A stretch of 46,594 bases of DNA from Streptomyces sp. ISL-87 (GTDB taxonomy: Bacteria > Actinomycetota > Actinomycetes > Streptomycetales > Streptomycetaceae): the NCBI RefSeq assembly GCF_018614095.1, contig NZ_JAGGOY010000068.1, positions 1 through 46,594 of the forward strand, given 5' to 3'. The notes below the pieces were generated by a model, which did not search any database, was not told where the DNA came from, and was given only the letters and a program-made list of their open reading frames with translations. Of the stretch, positions 1 to 9,060 are shown in pieces. The number at the start of each line of letters is the position of its first letter. The first letter of the stretch is position 1. Made by a program: the position numbers and the translations under genes.

Positions 1-290
1 AGCGGGTACCAGAGCGCTGCGCGCTCTGGAGCGGAGGCCCGGCGCTGCGCGCCGGGTGGACCGGCCCTTCGGGCCGGCTGTCCTCCGCTTCGCTACGGAC
101 TGGGCCCTCGCTTCGCGAGGGAGGTCAACCCTTCCGCTGCGCTCCAGGTTTGACCCTGGGTCATGGGCCGTGCTTTGCACGGCCCATGAAGCCTTCCCGC
201 TGCGCTCCAGGGTTCTGGCCTGCGTAGCAGCCAGAACAGGGCCCGGTCGCTTCGCTCCCCGGCCCGATGCCCGCTGCGCGGGCGGCTGGC
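1..290. repeat. Left telomere of a Streptomyces linear replicon
   Basis: The sequence starts with AGCGGGTACC and runs straight into serial palindromes with three-base loops: 9-29 (9-bp stem, loop TGC), 38-56 (8-bp stem, TGC), 61-77 (7-bp stem, TTC), 105-121 (7-bp stem, TTC), 161-189 (perfect 13-bp stem, TTT), 212-237 and 269-283 (loop TGC). Archetypal Streptomyces telomeres begin CCCGCGGAGCGGGTACC followed by such GCTGCGC-type hairpins, so the window appears to begin about 7 bases inside the true end. These palindromes fold in the 3' single-stranded overhang left by bidirectional replication and guide terminal-protein-primed patching. Recognition is by resemblance; the missing outermost bases are inferred. 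Confidence 0.88.
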
Positions 291-616
291 AGTAGAGGGG
301 TGCCGGGGCGGTCGGTTCTTCACTGCGGGGCTGACTGCCCCGGGACCTTGTCTCTTCCAGTCCGGTTACCTGTCTCCACGCTCATTCTCCCCACCCCCTG
401 GGAGGGTGAAACGGGGCAGCGACGCGTGTGCTTCATTCTATACTGGATAGGCTAGTTACAGGGGCCGGAGCCCTGCTCCACTGCAGCTACACGACTCTAT
501 CCGGGAGATCGTGCTCGGTAGAGCAGTATCGGCGGCCGTGCTCATCGAGTGTGGCCGTAGCGGGATGGCCTCGTGCGGAGTTCTCGTCGGAACCACTCGT
601 GTGGGTGGTTGGAAGG

Positions 617-3286
617 ATGGGGTTGGGCATGGTCCGGATGGAGTTGCGGCCGCATCAGCGCGAGGCCGTGGACGCAGTACTCAAGGCCCTGGAAGACCCA
701 TCCTCAGGTCTGCTTCCGCAGGCGGGACTACGCACTCAGGTGGTCATGGCTACCGGCTCGGGCAAGACCCTGGTGGCGGCGAGGAGCGCAGCGGAGCTGC
801 GCGCGCGCCGGGTGCTGGTGTTGGTTCCGTCTCTGGATCTGCTGGCCCAGACCGAGGCCGCCTGGCGGGTGGGTGGACGTGCGGGTGCAGTGCTGGGGGT
901 GTCTTCGCTGCGTGAGTCGGAGGCCGGTTTCGCGAACACCACCGTCCCGGAGGAGCTCGTGCGCTGGACCGCGCACTTGGAGCAGGTCACTGTCTTCTCC
1001 ACGTACGCCTCCCTCGGTCTGGGCACCCTTGAGCGTGCGCACCAGGCTGGCCTGCCCGCCTGGGATCTCATCGTGGTGGACGAGGCGCACCGTACGTCGG
1101 GGCGGGTCGGAAAGCCGTGGGCCGTGGTTCACGACAATGCCAGGATCCCGGCTGCGCGGCGGCTGTACATGACCGCCACCCCGCGGTTGTGGCAGGCCGG
1201 CGAGGAGCCGGGATGCGGGGATCTGGTGGCCTCCATGGAGGACAACGAGAACGGACTGTTCGGTGCGCGCTGCTACACCTTGACCCTGTCCGAGGCCATC
1301 GACCGGCACATCGTCGCCCCGTATCAGGTCGTGTGCCTGGACATCACCGACGCCGCTTTCCAAACCGCGAAGCTCCTCGGCGCCGAGCAGCGCTCGGACA
1401 AGGTCCGCGGCACGCGCATGGCGGCCCTGCAGACCGCCGTGGTGAAGGCCGCTGCGTCGGAGGGCTTCACGCGCACCTTGGTCTTCCACCATCAGGTCAA
1501 GGAAGCCGAGGCCTTCGCCACGGGGCTGCCCGACATCGCCGAACAACTCCACGTCCTGGACCCCGAGCTCTACCCCCGGGCCGTGTGGGCTGACTGGCTC
1601 TGCGGAGAACATTCGCCGGCCTATCGGCGCCGCGTCCTGGACGACTTCGCCGTCGGCACCGCCGCCGACGGCACCAAGGCCGACAAGAGCTTCCTCGGAT
1701 CTGTACGCGTCCTCGGCGAAGGCGTCGACACCAAAGAGTGCGACAGCGTGTTCTGGGCCGATCTGCGCGGCTCCATGCCCGACCTCGTCCAAGCCGTCGG
1801 ACGGGCGCTACGCATGAAGCCGGGCGAGGGCAAGGTCGCCTCGCTGGTCGTACCGGTCCTGCTCGGGCCCGGTGAGACCCCGGACGACATGCTCACCTCC
1901 CGCGCGTACGGGGGCCTGGCCAAGCTGCTGGAAGCCCTCCGCGCGCACGACACCCGGATCGTGGAGACCCTGGCCGAGCCTCAGGCGCCAAGCCGCTACA
2001 CCCCGCTCGCCCAGGCGGAGATGCCTGCCGAGTGGCAGCCGGACACCGAGGGCATCAGCGGACCCGCCCACGCGCTCTTGAAGTTCTCCACCCACCGCAA
2101 CCCCGCCAAGCTCGCCACGTTCATCAAACTCCGTGTACTCGAACCAGAGAAGACGCACTGGCTCCGCGGACTCGAAGCCGCCATGCTCTACCGCCAAGAA
2201 CACGGTGCCCTCCGCGTCCCCTTCACCTACAAGGCCCCCCAGCCCGGCGAAACCCACGCCCCGGACAACACCCAGCCGAAACCGGCCGCTACCGAGGCGG
2301 AACTGCGCGTACTGGAACAAGCCGTCGCCGACGAGGACCAGGCCGCAGTGGACACGGCCCTCCTCGACGCAGCCCAAGGCGCCCACGAACACCCGGTGCA
2401 CTGGCCGGCGACGCTCGCAGGCTTCCCTCTCGGGCAATGGATCGCCGACGCCCGCCGCAGCAACGCAGGGGGCCGACTGTCCGACGAGCGGGTCAAAATG
2501 CTGGACGAGCTCGGCATGGTCTGGTCCGAGCGCGATGTCGCCTGGGAAGAAGGACTCACCGCCGCCCGCGGCTGGTCCGCCCAACACGGTCACCTCCTCG
2601 CCCCCGTCAGCGCCGTCTGGCAAGGACATCCCGTCGGGGTCTGGCTCAAGAACGCCCGCGCCTCAGCCCGCCGCACCGCCGAAAGCGAACAACGCCAAGC
2701 CGAAGGCCTTGAACCGCTGCCCCTTGCCTGGTCGATGCCCGAAGAACGCCGGGCGCAGCTGGAAGACATCGACCCCGCCTGGTGCCCCGCCTGGCCCGTC
2801 GCCTGGCAACGCGCCTTCACCCTCCTGCGGCGTCACATCGAAGCCAGCGGGCAGGTGCCCCAAGCGCCACGCGAGATCCTCATCCAGGGCGAAGACCTCG
2901 GACAATGGGTCCGCGCGCAACGCTGGGGCTGGCACGACCTCGAAGCAGGACAGCAATGGCTCCTCAAAGCCGTCCTCGGCCTCGAACCCGCCAGCGCGCG
3001 AGAGAAAGCGCAGGCGGCGGGACGGATGAGCCAGGCCGACAAATGGACCCTCAACCTCACCGCAGCCACCCAGTACCACCAGCGCCAAGGACACCTCAAC
3101 GTGCCACGCAAGCACGTCGAACCAGTGCCGGTCGACGACGGCGGCCTGCCCGCCAGCGATACACCCCAGCGGCAGATCCGTGAAGTGAAACTGGGGGCAT
3201 TCGTCAGCAACGCCCGCAACAGGAAGGCATCACTCACCACCGAACGGATCGCGCAACTCGACGCCATCGCGATGAGGTGGACCTAG
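617..3286 (+). CDS. ttrA: Telomere-linked superfamily 2 helicase (TtrA-like) with helicase-associated repeats
   Basis: Large SF2 helicase/ATPase in the position typical of terminal ttrA genes of Streptomyces linear replicons, which are reported to help conjugal transfer of linear DNA. Visible motifs, counted from the ATG at 617: Walker A ATGSGKT (about 45-51), DEAH box (about 155-158), TAT motif III (about 186-188), a GEGVDT motif and motif VI QAVGRALR. The C-terminal half holds repeated W-rich segments (WEEGLTAARGW, LGQWIADARR, LGAFVSNARN) typical of helicase-associated domains. The open frame extends upstream to 428, but the first 63 residues look unlike protein and abut telomeric DNA; ATGs at 617, 629 and 638 lie just ahead of the first conserved residues, and 629 has GGATGGGG upstream. 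Product about 889 aa. Confidence 0.85.
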   Translation: MGLGMVRMELRPHQREAVDAVLKALEDPSSGLLPQAGLRTQVVMATGSGKTLVAARSAAELRARRVLVLVPSLDLLAQTEAAWRVGGRAGAVLGVSSLRESEAGFANTTVPEELVRWTAHLEQVTVFSTYASLGLGTLERAHQAGLPAWDLIVVDEAHRTSGRVGKPWAVVHDNARIPAARRLYMTATPRLWQAGEEPGCGDLVASMEDNENGLFGARCYTLTLSEAIDRHIVAPYQVVCLDITDAAFQTAKLLGAEQRSDKVRGTRMAALQTAVVKAAASEGFTRTLVFHHQVKEAEAFATGLPDIAEQLHVLDPELYPRAVWADWLCGEHSPAYRRRVLDDFAVGTAADGTKADKSFLGSVRVLGEGVDTKECDSVFWADLRGSMPDLVQAVGRALRMKPGEGKVASLVVPVLLGPGETPDDMLTSRAYGGLAKLLEALRAHDTRIVETLAEPQAPSRYTPLAQAEMPAEWQPDTEGISGPAHALLKFSTHRNPAKLATFIKLRVLEPEKTHWLRGLEAAMLYRQEHGALRVPFTYKAPQPGETHAPDNTQPKPAATEAELRVLEQAVADEDQAAVDTALLDAAQGAHEHPVHWPATLAGFPLGQWIADARRSNAGGRLSDERVKMLDELGMVWSERDVAWEEGLTAARGWSAQHGHLLAPVSAVWQGHPVGVWLKNARASARRTAESEQRQAEGLEPLPLAWSMPEERRAQLEDIDPAWCPAWPVAWQRAFTLLRRHIEASGQVPQAPREILIQGEDLGQWVRAQRWGWHDLEAGQQWLLKAVLGLEPASAREKAQAAGRMSQADKWTLNLTAATQYHQRQGHLNVPRKHVEPVPVDDGGLPASDTPQRQIREVKLGAFVSNARNRKASLTTERIAQLDAIAMRWT

Positions 3287-3368
3287 CAGCCGACGTTTTC
3301 TCCGCGCCGGTTGCAACCGACACCGACATCGATGGGGAAGCCCTCCGCCCCGCGGACCGCTGTCAGAT

Positions 3369-3412
3369 CCGACGGATTGCCAGGACCCGCCGAGGTCCTC
3401 GCAATCCGTCGG
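3369..3412. terminator. Bidirectional hairpin terminator
   Basis: Arms 3369-3387 and 3394-3412 pair over 12 bp (CCGACGGATTGC with its complement), a C/C mismatch and then 6 bp (AGGACC with GGTCCT), around a 6-base loop. It lies between two convergent genes whose stops are at 3286 and 3419, the expected place for a shared terminator. Confidence 0.75.
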
Positions 3413-3418
3413 GACCCG

Positions 3419-4372
3419 TCAGTCCAACGGCAGCTGTCCGGTGATTGAAGAGTTCTTCCGGGGCTTGCGGAGCGGGGGGCGGAGCATCAGCAGGTCCATG
3501 AAGCGCTTCGGCGGGGGGTACCCACTGGACTTCTCCGTCAGGAACACACTCAGCAGGAGGGACCGTGCGGCGACGGTGGTGGCGTCGGCCACGATTCCCG
3601 CGGCGGCGATCTGTTCCGCGAGCCCGTTCAGGTCCCGCTCGTAGCCTGCATAGATCCGGCGGCCAGCCTGCTCAACCGCGTCGATGGCCTGGCTGGTGGC
3701 CCAGCGGACGATGCGCTGGTGCTCTTGCAGCTGGTCGTCGTCGGCGTCTGCTGGTGGCGGGTAGGCGGTGGCGGCGATGTCGTGGTGGTGAGACCGCTTG
3801 GCAGCGGAGCGGAACTCCGGGTTGCCGGCCAGTTCGGCCGCAATCCGATCGACCTCCGCCGCCGCCCGCGCCTGCGCATCCTCTGCCCGAGCGCCCTGAG
3901 AGGCTCGATTGAGGGCCGTGAACTGCGCCCAATCTTCTTCGAGCTCGGTGTGCCAGGGAGCGACCTCGCACCAGTAGTGCGCCACGCCCTCAGCGACGAA
4001 GCACAGGAACACGCCGGTGAACTGCCCGTCGCGAGTCAGCGCAGTGCGACGGATCCGCTCCAACTCCCGCCGGGCATCAGCACTCAGCTGCTCCTCCACA
4101 CCATCGCCATCCGAGTCGTCATCTTCAAGGACGGCGAACTCGGCCGCCTCGAAGGCTTCGCTGAGGAGGTAAAGGATCCGGGCCCCGCACGTTCGGGCGA
4201 GGTCACAGAAGGCCGCGGCGTTGACCTCGTCACCCTCAAGACGTACACGCAGACCCGCCGGCTCGGGCAGAGCAGGAAGCAAAGTCAGCCCCGCCTCCCC
4301 CGCCCACACCGGAACCTGTTCGATGAGTTTCTCCAGCTCAACGGCCCTCTTTCGCTGCACCGGAACAGACAT
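3419..4372 (-). CDS. Hypothetical protein, 317 aa, charged, function unknown
   Basis: I do not recognise a family. The frame stays open to 4639, but ATG at 4372 is preceded by a strong ribosome site (GGAAGGAG, about 6 bases upstream), so the product is MSVPVQRKR... of 317 aa. It begins with a basic helix, then a mixed segment (YLLSEAFEAAEF), an acidic patch (EDDDSDGDGVEE, about residue 110), a W-rich middle (HYWCEVAPWHTELEEDWAQF) and a long helical C-terminal half with Ala/Gln-rich heptad-like stretches. No membrane segment or signal peptide is visible. Upstream, TATAAC on the minus strand near 4455-4460 could be a -10 element. It is convergent with the helicase and about 280 bp from the insertion sequence. 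Confidence 0.75.
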   Translation of the reverse strand: MSVPVQRKRAVELEKLIEQVPVWAGEAGLTLLPALPEPAGLRVRLEGDEVNAAAFCDLARTCGARILYLLSEAFEAAEFAVLEDDDSDGDGVEEQLSADARRELERIRRTALTRDGQFTGVFLCFVAEGVAHYWCEVAPWHTELEEDWAQFTALNRASQGARAEDAQARAAAEVDRIAAELAGNPEFRSAAKRSHHHDIAATAYPPPADADDDQLQEHQRIVRWATSQAIDAVEQAGRRIYAGYERDLNGLAEQIAAAGIVADATTVAARSLLLSVFLTEKSSGYPPPKRFMDLLMLRPPLRKPRKNSSITGQLPLD

Positions 4373-4639
4373 AGACGACTCCTTCCACCGCCCCGACACC
4401 CCGTGTGACGAGAAGCGTGCAGAGAGTAGAGAGAGGGTCTGACAGTCCACCCCGGTTATAAAGCGGCCAGGAGCCCGGCGGGTACCACCACAGGCCTCAC
4501 CCCGTCCCCCGGCCGCCCCTCGGCCGAGGGCCGAATCCGCGCCACAGACCGGCCCCACACGCCTACCTGACACACAATCAGGCGCGCGCTGGAAATTCAG
4601 CACGTCGCTGGATTCACCACTCCTCAGGCAGACCCGCAT

Positions 4640-4649
4640 CCCGGCAGGT
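4640..4649 (+). repeat. Target-site duplication, left copy
   Basis: CCCGGCAGGT directly abuts the left end of the insertion sequence and is repeated exactly at 6051-6060. A 10-bp duplication agrees with the 8-10 bp known for ISAs1-family elements. Confidence 0.9.
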
Positions 4650-6050
4650 CAGGGTCATTGCGTGAAGGCGGTCGGTCCGGTTCGCCGGTCTCGTGTGTGA
4701 CGTGGCGTCATGTCCCAGCTTGGTGCGAGAAGAGCCCGGGAAGCAGAGCAGGCACGGCGCTGGTGATCATGTGGTTGTCGAGACCCATGAGAACCGAGCG
4801 AGACCGTGCCTGCCCGAACATCATCGCCCATGCCCGCAGGGCTGGGACAACTGACCCTTCCGAACGCCCGGACCACCGAGGAGGACGCCGCTGACCTGCG
4901 GCGCTTCCTGGATCTGGTGCCCGATCCCCGCGGACGGAAGGGGCGGCGGTATCCGGCGCACGCGCTGCTCTGTGCGGCCGCGGCGGCGGTCTTGACCGGT
5001 GCCCGCTCGCTCATCGCGATCAGTGAATGGATCACAGATGCGCCGCAGCACGTCCTGGGACTCCTCGGCTTTCCGGCCGACCCGCTCACCGGCCTCCGGG
5101 CGGTGCCGCACGCCGCTACTGTCCGCCGCCTGCTCCAGCACGTCGACGGCGACGCGCTGGACGGGGCCATCGGCGCATACCTGCAGGCCAGAACCCCACC
5201 ACCGGCGCCAGCTGAACCACCCTCGAAGCGGCCGGCCCTGCGGGCCATCGCCGTCGACGGCAAGACCGTGCGAGGCTCGCGCGCCCAGACCGCGACCGCG
5301 ATCCAGCTGCTGGCCGCGATGGACCACCACGGCGTAGTCCTGGCCCAGCGGCAGATCGCCTCCAAGAGCAACGAAATACCCGCCTTCCAGCCTCTGTTGG
5401 ACACGATTGATTTGGAGAGCACCGTGCTGACCGGTGACGCCCTGCACACCCAGCACAGCCACGGCGCCTACCTCATCGAGCGCGGAGCCCACTACCTGGC
5501 CGTCATCAAGAAGAACCACCCCGGCCTGTATGCACAGGTCAGGAAGCTGCCTTGGGCCGAGATCCCGCTGGACCACCACACCCGCGACCGGGCTCACCAC
5601 CGCGATGAGATCCGCCGTCTCAAGGTCGCCGCGTTCCGCCACATCGACTACCCCGGCGCCCGCCAGGCGATCCAAGTCGTGCGATGGCGCCGCGACCTCG
5701 CCACCGGGAAGCTGACGATCGAGCGCGTCTACCTGATCACCAGCCTGGATGTCTTCGACGCCACCCCGGCCGAGCTCGCCGCCTGGATCAGGGGCCACTG
5801 GGGCATCGAGAATCTCCTGCACCACGTACGTGACCGGACCTTCCGCGAGGACGACTCCAAGGTCCGCACCGGGACCCTGCCCCGCACCATGGCCAGCCTG
5901 CGCAACCTCGCCATCAGCCTCTTCCGCCAGAACGGCGAGACCAACATCGCCGCCGCCCTCCGACGCACCAGCCGCGACTACCTCCGACCACTGTCGGCTC
6001 TCGGCCTCACGTGATCAACCCGGACAGATCCCGATCATGCAATGACCCTG
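4650..6050 (+). mobile_element. Complete ISAs1-family insertion sequence, 1401 bp
   Basis: The left end starts CAGGGTCATTGCGTGA and the right end, read inward on the other strand, starts CAGGGTCATTGCATGA: 12 identical bases, one mismatch, three more matches. Identical 10-bp direct repeats flank the element, and one full-length transposase fills it. Together these show an intact copy whose target duplication has not decayed, suggesting recent insertion. It sits 4.6 kb from the telomere in a gap between genes and does not obviously break a reading frame. Confidence 0.93.
4806..6014 (+). CDS. ISAs1-family DDE transposase
   Basis: Transposase of the enclosing element, 402 aa, close to the family norm. 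N-terminal domain: LRRFLDLVPDPRGRKGRRY and a helical segment with ISEWI. Catalytic region: IAVDGKTVRGS (first Asp), VLTGDALHTQ (second Asp), YLAVIKKNHP, and near the C-terminus HWGIENLLHHVRDRTFREDDSKVR, which carries the family's closing acidic residues. The frame opens at GTG 4806; an in-frame ATG at 4830 (MPAGLGQL) is an alternative start because no strong ribosome site decides between them. No frameshift or premature stop is seen, so it is probably active. Confidence 0.95.
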   Translation: MPARTSSPMPAGLGQLTLPNARTTEEDAADLRRFLDLVPDPRGRKGRRYPAHALLCAAAAAVLTGARSLIAISEWITDAPQHVLGLLGFPADPLTGLRAVPHAATVRRLLQHVDGDALDGAIGAYLQARTPPPAPAEPPSKRPALRAIAVDGKTVRGSRAQTATAIQLLAAMDHHGVVLAQRQIASKSNEIPAFQPLLDTIDLESTVLTGDALHTQHSHGAYLIERGAHYLAVIKKNHPGLYAQVRKLPWAEIPLDHHTRDRAHHRDEIRRLKVAAFRHIDYPGARQAIQVVRWRRDLATGKLTIERVYLITSLDVFDATPAELAAWIRGHWGIENLLHHVRDRTFREDDSKVRTGTLPRTMASLRNLAISLFRQNGETNIAAALRRTSRDYLRPLSALGLT

Positions 6051-6389
6051 CCCGGCAGGTACCGGTCGCTTCACCGGCCGTCTTCACATCCGCGAAGGCC
6101 CCAGAAGGCGCCTGAGGCTTTCCCACGTCGGGCAGCCCACAGCCCTTCGTCGCGGCGGCCCGCTCGGCTGCACGGGTCACGATTGACGTATGAGTGGATC
6201 CGGGTGATCGTGGAATTACGGACGCGGTTGGCTCACTCTAGGAGTCACGCGCGATTTTGCCGCGATCAGCCAGTAGTTGATCAATAGATCACTGAAATAC
6301 TGGCGTACGTGATCTCCCGCTCACGGTCTTCAATAGACCCCTAAGGCAACTATCGCAATAGAGGTCCCCATCATGGGGGTGCTAAGACT
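6051..6389. other. Gene-free spacer, probable promoter of the AAA+ gene
   Basis: The first 10 bases are the right target duplication (CCCGGCAGGT, 6051-6060). The rest has no convincing reading frame. From about 6240 composition becomes clearly richer in A+T, matching the downstream gene, and a small palindrome CCCCATCATGGGG lies at about 6365-6377, just before the start at 6390. No clean -35/-10 pair can be assigned. Confidence 0.45.
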
Positions 6390-8723
6390 ATGCCTGACAG
6401 TGCCAAGCATATTGTGGTATCCGGCGACCTGCTCACCGACTGGGTTATTGAGCGCCATGAAGGAAGCGGCCAGCGGCGAGGCACGGGAGTGAAATGGCAG
6501 ACTCGCGAGCAGTCCCTTAGGGCGACCGAGATAAAGGGCGGAACTTGCCTCCTGGCAGCTCTTATCGAAAAGCTCATTGTTAAGGGGTTTGAAAAACCTG
6601 CAACACATAGCGGGATCGAAAGGTTACCTTTCGGTGAAAATGAGCGACTGAGTCACTACTATGTGACTCTAGGAAAATTCCCTCTCGACGAGGAAGAAGC
6701 TAAAAAGGAAGGCTCGGCCGTCAAACATACGCGTTGGCGAGTTGACGAGAAGCTTGGCATCACTAAGTGGGGACAGAAATGTCCGGATGGCCATGCAGGC
6801 TGCAAAGTAGAGCCTGATCACGCAGATGCTTCCATAGTTGTACTAGTGGACTCAGGGCTAGGATACAACAAGGTCAGTGAACACTGGCCAAGCGCCATAG
6901 CAGGAGATGGTAACAAACCCTGGGTTCTCCTCAAGCTTGGTGGTGAGAGGATCCTCTACAATCTGCGTGAAGAATTGTGGGGCAAGCTGGCACCCCATAA
7001 GGACAAGCTCATAGTTGTGACGACTGCCGATGACTTGAGACGCAATACCGGAGTCAAGATTAGCCAAGGCGTCTCTTGGGAGCGCATAGCAGGCGACTGT
7101 ACAACAGTACTTGCAGGCATTCCCGCTCTGACCGCCTGTCGCTATGTGGTTGTCTCCTTTGGCCCGGAAGGCGCACTGCTATTCGACCGGGACGCGGCTG
7201 CGCCGGGTAAAGATGACGAAGCCGCATCCAGCCGTATGAGCAAATACACATTGCTCTTCGACCCTGCCAGAACGGAGCGGTCGGCAGACTTCTGGGGCCA
7301 CGGTCACATGTGGGGCTACACGTCGACTCTTACGGCTTCCATCGCTCACATGTTCATGAGTGAATTCAATGAGATACAAGAGTCGAACGAATCGCGACGC
7401 CAGGTTGAGAACGGCATTAAGTCCAGCCTCGTAGCAATGCATAAGCTCTATGAGTGTGGATTCGGCACCGTCCCCGAAGTGTCGGCCGAGAGACGAGGCC
7501 AGGTTGCCGTCGCCGCTGAACCAGGCCACGAGGCAGAGGCCGATAGTGCAGCAAATCAATGGATTGATCGGGAAGGGCTAGCCTTTCCCATCAAACCGGT
7601 CACTGACATAATAAAGAATCACCTTCAAAAAGAAGGATGGATTCGAGGAAACCCGGCTGAACCCGTCAGGGTAGCCATAGATCCGTCGGAGCCATTCCAT
7701 CTATGGTCGATACTTTCCGACATGCACAAGAATCACCTCCATCAACTTGCGCGCAATATCGTACTTCAGGGAGTGGATGAAGCTCTGAGTGATGTACCTC
7801 GCGCCAAATATGGAAGCCTGACCACTGTTGATCGGCAAGAGATTGAGAGCTTTGAATCCGTCAGGGCGCTGGTAATGGACTACGCAGAAAAAGGAGGCAC
7901 AAGGGCGCTTCCGCAGCCAAAGGAAAAGGTCCCCGAACCTCTGTCAATAGCGGTATTCGGGGCGCCAGGATCAGGCAAGTCGACCGCCGTGAGAGAGGTC
8001 ATTCACTCACTCAAGATGCCAGCGACAGAATTCGCTTTCAATGAATTCAACCTATCTCAGTTTCGCGACACGAAAGACATGGAAGACTCGCTCCATCTCG
8101 TGCGCGACGATCGCCTTAAGGGCAAGATACCGCTGGTCCTCTGGGATGAATTTGACACCTACTTTGAGAGGGAGCTCGGGTGGCTGCGATACTTCCTGTC
8201 GCCGATGCAGGACGGGACATTTCAACAAGGGCAAGCCTTGCATCCGATAGGCCGTTCTATATTTGTCTTCGCCGGAGGGATATCGAAAAGTCTGCATGAC
8301 TTCCAGAGGCAGGGCCACTTTATTGAGGCCAAAGGGCCCGACTTCGTAAGCAGAGTCCGGGGCACCATGGAGCTCAAGGGCATTGATAAAATTCCGGGGG
8401 ACGATCTCTATGTCATCAGGCGCGCCGTTCTGCTTCGGTCAATACTAGAGAAAGAGACATCACTATTTGATCATCCTGCCCCGACGTTCGTGACAGATGA
8501 CGCTAAGGGCGTCGAGGTAATAGACCCTGGAGTCCTGAACGCATTTCTTGAGATCTCAAAATTCAGTCATGGCGTGCGCTCAATGAAGGCAATAGTCACT
8601 ACCAGTTCACTGTCCGGGGAATATTACTTCGGGAGGTCAAATCTTCCCGCCGAGACTCAGCTGAATCTTCACGTGGAAGCGGAAGACTTCTACGACAAGA
8701 TGAGATCCGGTCCGGATTCGTGA
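6390..8723 (+). CDS. PfkB/ribokinase-like domain fused to AAA+ ATPase, possible defence protein
   Basis: 777-aa two-part protein. Residues about 1-270 resemble a PfkB/ribokinase fold: IVVSGDLLTDW (first strand), WVLLKLGG, VSWERIAGDCTTVLAGI and VVVSFGPEGALLF. The canonical PfkB catalytic signature is not clear, so this part may sense rather than phosphorylate. Residues about 510-740 are an AAA+ module: Walker A GAPGSGKS (524-531), Walker B PLVLWDEFD (Asp586, Glu587), sensor strand FVFAGG (625-630) and KGPDFVSRVRG (648-658) as a probable arginine-finger region. No signal peptide or membrane segment. Codon use and base composition are distinctly lower in GC than the neighbours, and codon 79 is TTA, the rare bldA-dependent leucine codon. 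It stands alone with no operon partner, consistent with horizontal acquisition. An antiphage or stress role is only an inference. Confidence 0.72.
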   Translation: MPDSAKHIVVSGDLLTDWVIERHEGSGQRRGTGVKWQTREQSLRATEIKGGTCLLAALIEKLIVKGFEKPATHSGIERLPFGENERLSHYYVTLGKFPLDEEEAKKEGSAVKHTRWRVDEKLGITKWGQKCPDGHAGCKVEPDHADASIVVLVDSGLGYNKVSEHWPSAIAGDGNKPWVLLKLGGERILYNLREELWGKLAPHKDKLIVVTTADDLRRNTGVKISQGVSWERIAGDCTTVLAGIPALTACRYVVVSFGPEGALLFDRDAAAPGKDDEAASSRMSKYTLLFDPARTERSADFWGHGHMWGYTSTLTASIAHMFMSEFNEIQESNESRRQVENGIKSSLVAMHKLYECGFGTVPEVSAERRGQVAVAAEPGHEAEADSAANQWIDREGLAFPIKPVTDIIKNHLQKEGWIRGNPAEPVRVAIDPSEPFHLWSILSDMHKNHLHQLARNIVLQGVDEALSDVPRAKYGSLTTVDRQEIESFESVRALVMDYAEKGGTRALPQPKEKVPEPLSIAVFGAPGSGKSTAVREVIHSLKMPATEFAFNEFNLSQFRDTKDMEDSLHLVRDDRLKGKIPLVLWDEFDTYFERELGWLRYFLSPMQDGTFQQGQALHPIGRSIFVFAGGISKSLHDFQRQGHFIEAKGPDFVSRVRGTMELKGIDKIPGDDLYVIRRAVLLRSILEKETSLFDHPAPTFVTDDAKGVEVIDPGVLNAFLEISKFSHGVRSMKAIVTTSSLSGEYYFGRSNLPAETQLNLHVEAEDFYDKMRSGPDS

Positions 8724-9060
8724 GTCGATCGGGCAACCGGGCCGAAGCAGATATCCCGACGGCCATAAAGCCAGCTTCGGTGGCTAGCCCGTCGTGCCAG
8801 CCAGGCACCACGCCCTTCGACGGTCAGGGTGGGCGCACCGGCCGGGGCCTCAGCGCTATCGACGGCATGGCATGCACCGGCGCTCCTGCCCGGGCGGGTG
8901 TGCGTCCGGCCGTGGCGGACGGCCCCGTGCGCGGAGTCGGCCGCGTCGCGTACGTGGGCCGGCCACGACTGCGTCGCTGCAGTCGCGGTCGCCGGTAAGA
9001 GGGTGTTGTGTCCGGGACGGCTTCGCCGAGGGCTGGGTCGCAGCAGGTCCGTCGGGTGGG
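8724..9060. other. Gene-free interval
   Basis: No supported gene. A weak inverted repeat (CCGAAGC, about 25-base loop, GCTTCGG) lies within 8740-8785 and could end transcription of the AAA+ gene; a smaller one (GACTGC/GCAGTC) is near 8967-8984. Base composition returns to high GC. Confidence 0.4.

Noticed and set aside
1..290. Cluster of rho-independent terminators
   Set aside because: Hairpins are serial with three-base loops, lack T-tracts and upstream genes, and match telomere architecture.
428..616. Upstream 63-residue extension of the terminal helicase
   Set aside because: It overlaps telomere-proximal DNA, has Cys/Ser-rich non-protein-like sequence and no ribosome site, and the conserved helicase region starts after the ATGs at 617-638.
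728..1792. Long minus-strand frame opposite the helicase
   Set aside because: High-GC antisense shadow of a gene with clear helicase motifs; no start signal and biased Gly/His/Arg composition.
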